Assembly: GCA_035298385.1 (NCBI GenBank)
Contig: DATGYC010000408.1
Location: 1-5,917 of the forward strand
DNA: 5,917 nt
Direction of reading: 5' to 3'
Source: DATGYC01 sp035298385
GTDB lineage: Bacteria > Bacillota > Sulfobacillia > Symbiobacteriales > Symbiobacteriaceae
The notes beneath the pieces are model-generated. The model worked only from the letters and a program-made list of their open reading frames with translations, searched no databases and was not told where the DNA came from. The position numbers and the translations under genes are program-made. Numbering within the stretch: the first letter of the stretch is position 1; each line of letters starts with the position of its first letter. Positions 1 through 4,239 of the stretch are shown here, in pieces.

Positions 1-280
1 GGCGCCCAAGGTGCGAGCGATGCAGATCATCGAGGAGTTGGAGCCGGTCCGGCGGGGCGCCTATACGGGCTCGATCGGGTACATTGGCTTCGATGGACGG
101 ATGGACTGGTCGATCGCCATCCGGACGGTGACGGTGCAGGACGGGGTGGCCTCCTTCCACGTCGGGGGCGGGATCGTGGCAGACTCCTCGCCGGAGGCGG
201 AGTGGGCCGAGACGATGGCGAAGGCGAGCGGAATCGCTCGGGCGCTGGGTCTGGACCTCGGGGCGTTGCGGGGGGAGTAG
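1..280 (+). CDS. pabB: Chorismate-binding enzyme, C-terminal end (probable aminodeoxychorismate synthase component I), 5' truncated
   Basis: The gene enters from the left edge, reading from base 2, and ends at TAG 278-280; about 92 C-terminal residues are visible. They carry the end of the chorismate-binding domain: GAPKVRAM-IIEELEP-RRG, then Y-GSIGYI-FDG-MD-SIAIRT, then GGGIVADS-PE-EW-ET--KA. These are signature blocks of the PabB/TrpE/isochorismate synthase family and line the active site. PabB aminates chorismate to 4-amino-4-deoxychorismate with ammonia from a PabA glutaminase, in the cytoplasm. PabB is preferred over TrpE because a pabC-like gene follows on the same strand and the MD-SIAIRT and GGGIVADS forms are PabB-like. 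The visible part alone cannot exclude TrpE. The coding strand is G-rich here, unlike pabC. No T-run terminator is seen after the stop. Confidence 0.85.
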   Translation, partial: APKVRAMQIIEELEPVRRGAYTGSIGYIGFDGRMDWSIAIRTVTVQDGVASFHVGGGIVADSSPEAEWAETMAKASGIARALGLDLGALRGE

Positions 281-303
281 GTCCCCCTGGTGTACAGTTG
301 TAA

Positions 304-446
304 CACCTCCGCGTCACCTCTCCATCACCTCTCTATCACCTCTCCATCACCTCTCTATCACCTCTCCATCACCTCTCCATCCCCTCTCCATCCCCTCTCC
401 ATCCCCTCTCCATCGCCTCTCCATCCCCTCTCCGTCACCGCTCGAT
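304..446 (+). repeat. Thirteen 11-bp tandem repeats between pabB and pabC
   Basis: Thirteen contiguous 11-bp units fill 143 bp of the gap. The consensus is CACCTCTCCAT. The first (304-314) and last (436-446) units are degenerate. Units 2-6 alternate CACCTCTCCAT and CACCTCTCTAT, hinting at duplication of a 22-bp pair. Units 8-10 are identical CCCCTCTCCAT, a later local expansion, and units 11 and 12 are single-base variants. The plus strand is almost pure pyrimidine. Eleven is not a multiple of three, and no reading frame here continues into a recognisable protein. The array stops 23 bp before the pabC SD, so it would form the leader if pabC is co-transcribed with pabB. Five unit junctions read ATCACCTCT. 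The function is unknown. Confidence 0.95.
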
Positions 447-469
447 CGCCCCGTGCCTATCCCCCATCC

Positions 470-476
470 GAGGAGG
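470..476 (+). promoter_or_regulatory. Ribosome binding site of pabC
   Basis: GAGGAGG, 7 nt before ATG 484. It fixes the start. The upstream in-frame sequence runs back towards the repeat array and has no ATG or GTG with an SD. Confidence 0.85.
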
Positions 477-483
477 CTTCCCC

Positions 484-1248
484 ATGCAGGACCGCGGCGC
501 TCTCTATGGCGACGGCCTCTTCGAGACGATCCTCGTCCGGGAGAACCGGGCGCCCCTCCTCCCGCTCCACCTGGCCCGCCTCAAGACCTCCGCCGCGGCC
601 CTCGCCATCCCCTACGATGCCGAGCGCGTTACCCAGGCCATCGCTGCACACCTCGCAGCCCTTCCCCCCGGGGAGCACGCCCTCCGGCTCACCCTCTCCC
701 GCGGCGAGGCTGTCACCCGCGGCTACGCCTACACCGGCCAAGAGCAGCCCACCCTTTACCTCACCAGCACCCCCTACCGGCGCCCCTTCTCCCCGCATGG
801 GAATGCCGCCCCCCTGCGGGCGATTACGGCCACGAACAGGGTCTACTCCGGCTCCCCCCTCACCCGCCACAAGTCCCTCTCCGCCCTAGAGAAGGTGATC
901 GCCCGGACCGAAGCGGCCCGGGCGGGGGTCGATGAGGCCATCCTCCTCAACGAGGCCGGGCGCCCCGTCGAGGGGACAAGCCATAACCTCTTCATCCACG
1001 TCCACGGCGAGTGGATGACTCCGCCGGTCACGGAAGGCTGCCTTCCCGGCGTGATGCGAAGCCAACTCCTGCGCCTCCTCGGCGCCCGTGAGATACCCCT
1101 GACGCGCGAGGCCGTCCGATCCGCAGAGCGGGTCCTCCTCTCGAACGCCCTCCTCGGCGCCCTGCCCCTCATCGAGTGGGACGGCGAGAAGCTAAAAGGG
1201 GAAGGGCCAATGCCCCTCCCCTTCGAAAGCCTATGGACGCTACCGTAA
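484..1248 (+). CDS. pabC: Aminodeoxychorismate lyase (class IV PLP-dependent aminotransferase fold)
   Basis: A 254-residue cytoplasmic enzyme of fold-type IV PLP proteins, close to the usual PabC length (about 270 in E. coli). It removes pyruvate from 4-amino-4-deoxychorismate to give p-aminobenzoate for folate. The N-terminus has the family block DRG-LYGDGLFET (residues 3-15). The Schiff-base lysine is K130 in the HKSL motif, followed by RTEAARAGVDEAILLN (141-156). The cofactor-binding E163 lies in VEGTSHNLF, and the PLP phosphate-loop region is GCLPGVMR (185-192). D-amino acid and branched-chain aminotransferases share the fold, but short length and the pabB neighbour favour PabC. Its coding strand is strongly C-rich (91 C to 44 G over 541-720), opposite to pabB (47 C to 74 G over 61-240). 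It ends at TAA, 4 bp before the end of the convergent selenoprotein gene. Confidence 0.88.
   Translation: MQDRGALYGDGLFETILVRENRAPLLPLHLARLKTSAAALAIPYDAERVTQAIAAHLAALPPGEHALRLTLSRGEAVTRGYAYTGQEQPTLYLTSTPYRRPFSPHGNAAPLRAITATNRVYSGSPLTRHKSLSALEKVIARTEAARAGVDEAILLNEAGRPVEGTSHNLFIHVHGEWMTPPVTEGCLPGVMRSQLLRLLGAREIPLTREAVRSAERVLLSNALLGALPLIEWDGEKLKGEGPMPLPFESLWTLP
1194..1223 (-). terminator. Probable intrinsic terminator of the minus-strand operon, inside the pabC 3' end
   Basis: Bases 1196-1207 pair with 1212-1223 (AAGGGGAAGGGC with GCCCCTCCCCTT, loop CAAT), giving 11 pairs and one A-C mismatch. Read on the minus strand the stem runs into TTTT (1197-1194), then AGC. On the plus strand no T-run follows. 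It therefore fits a terminator for the selenoprotein transcript, 29 bp past that gene's stop and within the coding sequence for pabC residues 238-247. The T-run is short, so efficiency is uncertain. Confidence 0.5.
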
Positions 1249-1252
1249 GCGG

Positions 1253-1852
1253 CTACTCCCCTTCGCGACAAAGCTGGATCGCTCGCCGGACGTCCTCCTC
1301 CGGCCGGAAGCCCTGCAGGAGATACTTGCGCCCGACGATGGCCGACGGGACCGCACTGATCCCGACCTGCGCCGCCCACGCCTCGCCCTGAAGAACGGTC
1401 TCCAGGAAGGCATGGCCCTCCAGGGCGCCCCGAAGCTCGACCGGATCGAGCCCCACCGAGAGGCCGATGTCACAGAGCACCGTCACCTGTCCGATGTCCC
1501 GCTGGTCGCTCCAATACGCCTTGAAGAGGGCTTCGCCCATCTCCCAGCCCTTGCCCATCGTGACGGCGTACTGCTGCGCCTCATGCGCCAGGCGGGTATT
1601 CGGGGCGAAGGTCGGCTGCTTCATCACTAGGCCGAGCTCCTCTGCGCGCGGAATCACCTGCTCCTTCATGGAGCGCTGGATGTACGGAGCGTTCAGGTCG
1701 ATCGGCTCTGACCCTTCGGGGCGAAGCTCAAACGGCAACCAGAGAAGCTCGATATTCTCAGACTGGCCAACACGGGCCAGCGGCACCTTGGCCAGATAAC
1801 ACCAGGGTCAGACCCAGTCTGAGAAGATCTCAATCCGAATCGGTTCGGCCAT
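1253..1852 (-). CDS. Selenocysteine-containing DsbA/FrnE-family thiol oxidoreductase (UGA read as Sec15)
   Basis: Read from ATG 1852 to TAG 1253-1255 with the internal UGA decoded, this is a 199-residue thioredoxin-fold protein of the DsbA/FrnE family (usual length about 200-240). The first strand IRIEIFSD leads to the active site V-U15-P-W-C18-Y, where relatives have CPWCY. Next come the family landmarks LLW-PFEL-PEG (38-47), the FrnE-type PNTRLAHEA--YA (84-96), and the cis-proline loop GISAVPSA with P169 close to the C-terminus. Such proteins exchange disulfides, and Sec would replace the nucleophilic N-terminal cysteine. There is no signal peptide, so it is probably cytoplasmic. The start is set by AAGGAGG 7 nt upstream. 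A GTG at 1786 would skip the active site and has no SD. It is the second gene of an operon behind DUF1294, 12 nt after that stop. The alternative is a pseudogene with a nonsense change at this codon; the SD, start, hairpin and otherwise intact frame argue against it. Confidence 0.82.
1763..1795 (-). promoter_or_regulatory. Candidate bacterial SECIS hairpin just after the UGA
   Basis: On the minus strand CTGGCCAA (1795-1788) pairs perfectly with TTGGCCAG (1770-1763) around a 17-nt loop that starts with GGU. Inside the loop GCC (1784-1782) and GGC (1778-1776) can pair around GCU. The small apical loop would then begin with G, 26 nt after the UGA. Bacterial SECIS elements lie in the coding sequence directly 3' of the UGA, have an apical-loop G and bind SelB. 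An alternative fold pairs CTGGCC (1780-1775) with GGCCAG (1768-1763) around CGUGUU. Which fold is used cannot be decided by eye. Confidence 0.65.
1808..1810 (-). other. In-frame UGA codon, proposed selenocysteine 15
   Basis: On the minus strand the codons run GTC-TGA-CCC-TGG-TGT, that is V-U-P-W-C. The UGA occupies the first cysteine position of the CPWC redox motif. Plain TGA appears to be a normal stop in this genome: the ABC exporter fragment at the right edge ends with TGA at the expected family C-terminus. Wholesale reassignment is therefore unlikely. Confidence 0.82.
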
Positions 1853-1859
1853 GCGACTG

Positions 1860-1866
1860 CCTCCTT
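1860..1866 (-). promoter_or_regulatory. Ribosome binding site of the selenoprotein gene
   Basis: AAGGAGG on the minus strand (1866-1860), 7 nt before ATG 1852. It overlaps the TAA (1867-1865) of the upstream DUF1294 gene, which suggests coupled expression. It is decisive evidence that translation starts upstream of the UGA. Confidence 0.9.
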
Positions 1867-2128
1867 ATAACCAACCTTGCGACCGGGCCCACACCACAGC
1901 AGCGACTTGCGCCGTCAAAAGAAGCGGCACGCCCCAGGCGAAGGCCGGCTTGCGCGTCTTATGACGAACGATCTGCATCGCCAGCAACGCACCCAAGCCA
2001 CCAAAGAGGGCAGCCGCCCAGAGAAGGCGCCTCTCCGGTACCCGGCGCCGGTGGTGCTTGGCGGCCCATTTATCAAAGGCATAGAGCCCAAAGACGCCAA
2101 GGTTATACGTTCCGATTAGGATCCACAT
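1865..2128 (-). CDS. DUF1294 small membrane protein
   Basis: An 87-residue protein, typical of the stand-alone form of DUF1294. Three hydrophobic stretches at about 1-18, 33-53 and 65-82 suggest three membrane segments. Family marks are DKWAA with RRVPE--LL (19-36), GG-GALLAM (44-52) and RHKTRKPAF (55-63). The biochemical role of the family is not established. ATG 2128 is chosen because the family normally begins with a short hydrophobic N-terminus; the GAAAGGG at 2146-2140 is a rather distant SD (11 nt), with a weaker GATGAG nearer. It is the first gene of a minus-strand operon, and its stop overlaps the SD of the selenoprotein gene. The convergent terminator in pabC probably ends the transcript. 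It is divergent from the phosphoesterase, with 55 bp between starts. Confidence 0.88.
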   Translation of the reverse strand: MWILIGTYNLGVFGLYAFDKWAAKHHRRRVPERRLLWAAALFGGLGALLAMQIVRHKTRKPAFAWGVPLLLTAQVAAVVWARSQGWL

Positions 2129-2136
2129 CTTATACT
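2110..2136 (+). promoter_or_regulatory. Possible promoter of the phosphoesterase gene
   Basis: TATACT at 2131-2136 is a 5/6 match to TATAAT, 47 bp before GTG 2184. The best -35 is the weak TTCCGA (2110-2115) at a short 15-bp spacing, inside the start of the divergent DUF1294 gene. Only the -10 is convincing. Confidence 0.35.
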
Positions 2137-2183
2137 CATCCCTTTCGAGTCTTCATCCGGCTCGACGGAAAGGAGCGATCCCC

Positions 2184-2924
2184 GTGAAGCTCTACGCCAT
2201 CGGCGATCCTCACCTGAGCCTCGCCGTCAACAAGCCCATGACGATCTTCGGCGAGCGCTGGGCCGGTCACCCGGTCTCCTTCTTTCAGCGCTGGGAAGCG
2301 ACCGTGGCGCCCGAGGATATCGTCCTCGTCCCCGGTGACATCTCCTGGGGCATGACGACCGATGAGGCACTCCCCGATCTGCAAGCCCTCGATGAGCTAC
2401 CGGGGCGCAAGCTGATGATCCCCGGCAACCACGACTACTGGTGGGAGTCGCTCAAGAAGTTGCGCGAGCTACCCCTGCAGACGATAGAGTTTATCCAGAA
2501 CGACGCCGTTCTCCTGCCCGCGGGCGCCATCCCGGGTGTCGATGAGCGCGTCGCCGTCTGCGGTACGCGTGGCTGGCTCTGCCCCGGCGACCGCAACTGG
2601 AACCAGGATCTCGCCCACAACGAGAAGATCTACGCCCGCGAAGTAGCACGGCTGAAGCTCTCGCTCGAGGCCGGGCGAAAGCTTGGTGCGGAGCGCTTCC
2701 TGGTGATGCTCCACTACCCGCCGGTGGCGGACGACAAGGCGCCGACGGCCTTCACCGAACTCCTCGAGTCCTTTGGCGGGGTGCTACAGGTCGTCTACGG
2801 GCACATACACTCGGCAAGTGGGGCGAGCCGGGCGCTCTCAGGCGAGCAGAACGGCGTCCTTTATCGTTTGGTGGCGTGCGATCAGATCGACTTCATCCCG
2901 CTCCTGCTCTTCCCTGCGCCGTAG
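2184..2924 (+). CDS. Calcineurin-like metallophosphoesterase (COG1768-type predicted phosphohydrolase)
   Basis: A 246-residue cytoplasmic hydrolase with the full dinuclear-metal signature in order: D8 and H10 in GDPHLS, D52 in GDISWG, N82 and H83 in GNHDYWW, H177 in MLHYPP, and H207/H209 in GHIH. These ligands bind two metal ions (often Mn or Fe) and hydrolyse phosphate mono- or diesters; the substrate is unknown. The GDPHLS start, the GDISWGM block and the length match the COG1768 group common in Bacillota. GTG 2184 is the start because GGAAAGGAG (2167-2175) lies 8 nt upstream and the family begins directly with the MK-YAIGDPHLS strand. It stands alone on this strand; no terminator is seen before the regulator promoter that follows. 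The dinuclear site makes a loose link to the metal regulators downstream, but shared control is not shown. Confidence 0.9.
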   Translation: MKLYAIGDPHLSLAVNKPMTIFGERWAGHPVSFFQRWEATVAPEDIVLVPGDISWGMTTDEALPDLQALDELPGRKLMIPGNHDYWWESLKKLRELPLQTIEFIQNDAVLLPAGAIPGVDERVAVCGTRGWLCPGDRNWNQDLAHNEKIYAREVARLKLSLEAGRKLGAERFLVMLHYPPVADDKAPTAFTELLESFGGVLQVVYGHIHSASGASRALSGEQNGVLYRLVACDQIDFIPLLLFPAP

Positions 2925-2938
2925 TCTTGCGTTATACT
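2910..2938 (+). promoter_or_regulatory. Probable promoter of the DtxR-family regulator
   Basis: TATACT (2933-2938, 5/6 to consensus) follows a weak -35 TTCCCT (2910-2915) at an ideal 17-bp spacing, 42 bp before GTG 2981. The -35 lies inside the end of the phosphoesterase gene. The -10 overlaps the inverted-repeat operator, as in an autorepressed promoter. Confidence 0.5.
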
Positions 2939-2963
2939 AAATCTAAGTTTAGACAGAGCTAAA
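2937..2963 (+). promoter_or_regulatory. Candidate metal-regulator operator: alternating CTAAA / TTTAG half-sites
   Basis: CTAAA (2937-2941), TTTAG (2948-2952) and CTAAA (2959-2963) are spaced exactly 11 bp apart in alternating orientation. They form two overlapping inverted repeats with 6-bp centres. A tighter inverted repeat, TCTAA-GT-TTAGA, sits at 2942-2953. DtxR/IdeR-type boxes are also built on TTAG/CTAA half-sites. The position, from the -10 down to the SD, fits repression of the regulator by itself. Confidence 0.5.
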
Positions 2964-2980
2964 GAGGAGGGTACGAGGCC

Positions 2981-3637
2981 GTGTATAGTCATGCCATGGA
3001 GAACTACATCGAGGCAATCTGGCGCCAGACGCTGGACGGCGGCACGGCCACGACCTCAGAGGTCGCTCGGGCGCTTGGCGTCACCGCTGCCTCGACCTCC
3101 TACATGTTTAAGAAGCTGGCCGCGGCCGGCCTGGTGGAGTACAAGGAGTACAGCGGCGTCTCCCTGACGGCGCACGGCAAGCAGTTCGCCATCTCCTTCA
3201 TCCGGCGCCACCGGATCGTCGAGCGCTTCCTGGTGCAGACCCTCGGCGTCGCCTGGGAGGATGCCGATGACCTGACCCATGAGATGGAGCAAGCGGTGCC
3301 GGAGGAGGTCCTGGAGCGGATGCACGCCCAGATGGGCTATCCGACGACCTGCCCGCACGGCTACCCGATTCCGAGCAAGGACGGCACCTATCCGGAGCTG
3401 AACCTGCGGCCCGTCGTCGATCTCACCCCTGGTGAGGGCGCCCCGATCGGCCAGGTGAGCGAGCATGACCCGGAGCTCCTGCGCTACTTTGCGCGGCAGG
3501 GGCTGCAGCCGGGGCGGGGCCTGCGCATGCTGGAGCATGATGCGGTCGGTCAGACCTACACCCTCGAACTGGAAGGGCGCCCGGCACCGCTGGTGCTAGC
3601 GGCTGCGGTGGCGGCGCACGTGCGAGTACACGCATAA
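2981..3637 (+). CDS. DtxR-family metal-dependent regulator with FeoA-like C-terminal domain, altered metal ligands
   Basis: A 218-residue cytoplasmic repressor. Residues 6-65 form the winged helix (MENYIEAIW, TTSEVARALGVTAASTSYMFKKLAAAGLV). Residues 66-135 are the dimerisation and metal-binding part (RRHRIVERFL, then CPHGYPIP at 124-131). Residues 145-218 are an SH3/FeoA-like domain (L-PGE-APIGQV, DPELLRYFARQGLQPG). Aligned with MntR by eye, the ligand positions read N8, E11, H77, H100, E103, Q104 against D, E, H, E, E, H. Three are therefore changed, and the metal or signal may differ. GTG 2981 is the start because AGAGGAGGG (2963-2971) lies 9 nt upstream; ATG 2996 (Met6) is too far from any SD. 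It has its own promoter, operator and terminator. Iron or manganese control is the family role; the actual target genes are not in view. Confidence 0.88.
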   Translation: MYSHAMENYIEAIWRQTLDGGTATTSEVARALGVTAASTSYMFKKLAAAGLVEYKEYSGVSLTAHGKQFAISFIRRHRIVERFLVQTLGVAWEDADDLTHEMEQAVPEEVLERMHAQMGYPTTCPHGYPIPSKDGTYPELNLRPVVDLTPGEGAPIGQVSEHDPELLRYFARQGLQPGRGLRMLEHDAVGQTYTLELEGRPAPLVLAAAVAAHVRVHA

Positions 3638-3644
3638 GCCGACG

Positions 3645-3674
3645 AACCCCCTGGCGTTGTCGCCGGGGGGTTTT
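3645..3674 (+). terminator. Intrinsic terminator of the DtxR-family gene
   Basis: AACCCCCTGGCG (3645-3656) pairs with CGCCGGGGGGTT (3661-3672): 12 pairs including one G-U, loop TTGT, then a short T-run 3671-3674. It lies 7 bp after the stop. Confidence 0.88.
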
Positions 3675-3719
3675 CTGTGGTATCCTTACCTTACATTGGG
3701 AAGCAAAAATGGAACCGAA

Positions 3720-4148
3720 ATGGGGAAACGCGCTTTGGCCACGCCCAGCATGGAGGACTACCTTGAGAAGATCTATGAGCTAATCAAGGGAAAAGGGTAC
3801 GCCCGGGTAAGCGATATCGCCGCCGAGTTAAGCCTGCAACCCTCCTCCGTCACCAAGATGGTCCAGAAGATGGCCGAGGCCGGCTACATCCACTATGAGC
3901 GCTACCGGGGCCTAATCTTGACCGAACTCGGCCAGCAGGTCGGCGAGGCGATGAAGGACCGCCATGCCATGCTGGAGGAGTTGCTCTCGCTCCTGGGCGT
4001 CGATGAAGAGGCCCGCAAGGTCGACGTCGAGGGGATCGAGCATCATCTCTCGCCCACCACCGTGGAGGCCTTCCAGGACCTGACCGCCTTCCTGCGGGAG
4101 AACTCGGAGACCTTCCACGCCTTCCGGGTCGCCCGGCCAAAGGAGTAA
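3720..4148 (+). CDS. mntR: Manganese-dependent transcriptional regulator MntR
   Basis: A 142-residue protein, the same length as B. subtilis MntR and lacking the FeoA-like domain. Its winged helix reads TPSMEDYLEKIY, KGYARVSDIAAELSLQPSSV and TKMVQKM. YERYRGLILTELG forms the wing, and DVEGIEHHLSP is the metal-binding helix. All six Mn ligands known from B. subtilis are present, shifted by five: D13, E16, H82, E104, E107, H108. With Mn bound, MntR represses manganese import and may activate export. ATG 3720 gives the family N-terminus (MGKRALATPSMEDY). A longer reading from TTG 3657 would begin in the loop of the upstream terminator and is rejected. The SD is weak (GGAA, 5 nt before the start), so translation may be low. 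The promoter must lie within 3657-3719; TTGTCG (3657-3662) and TATCCT (3681-3686) are a poor candidate pair. It is monocistronic, with a terminator just after it. Confidence 0.93.
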   Translation: MGKRALATPSMEDYLEKIYELIKGKGYARVSDIAAELSLQPSSVTKMVQKMAEAGYIHYERYRGLILTELGQQVGEAMKDRHAMLEELLSLLGVDEEARKVDVEGIEHHLSPTTVEAFQDLTAFLRENSETFHAFRVARPKE

Positions 4149-4153
4149 GTGCA

Positions 4154-4186
4154 ACCGCCCACCGTTTACGGTCGGGCGGTCTTTTT
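4154..4186 (+). terminator. Intrinsic terminator of mntR
   Basis: ACCGCCC (4154-4160) pairs with GGGCGGT (4174-4180). The inner ACCG (4161-4164) pairs with CGGT (4169-4172) around TTTA, with C4173 bulged. TTTTT follows at 4182-4186. It begins 6 nt after the mntR stop. Confidence 0.9.
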
Positions 4187-4239
4187 GTGAACCTTTCGGG
4201 CGCCCGGCGACTCTCTTGGTTGAAAGGGGATGCGTAGTG

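Noticed and set aside
289..307. Hairpin GGTGTAC / GT-ACACC after the pabB stop
   Set aside because: The stem is short and bulged with no T-run and overlaps the first repeat unit; not convincing as a terminator.
290..889. Long plus-strand ORF that translates the repeat array into Ser/Pro/His-rich repeats
   Set aside because: Its low-complexity product comes from the repeat, then runs out of frame through pabC. It has no SD and no family resemblance.
1253..1786. Starting the DsbA-like gene at GTG 1786
   Set aside because: It has no SD and removes the first strand and the active site, while a perfect SD and ATG lie at 1866-1850 in the same frame.
1808..1810. General reassignment of UGA to Cys or Trp
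   Set aside because: The ABC exporter fragment uses TGA as a normal stop at its expected end, and Trp and Cys are encoded by their usual codons throughout.
1803..1815. Mini-palindrome GGGTC-T-GACCC centred on the UGA
   Set aside because: It can form only three pairs around a 5-nt loop in RNA. It sits at the UGA instead of after it, so it is not a SECIS candidate.
3056..3538. Minus-strand ORF opposite the DtxR-family gene
   Set aside because: It is a shadow of the regulator's codon bias in high-GC DNA, with no domain and no SD.
3657..3719. N-terminal extension of MntR from TTG 3657
   Set aside because: It begins in the loop of the upstream terminator and has no SD. The family N-terminus starts at ATG 3720.
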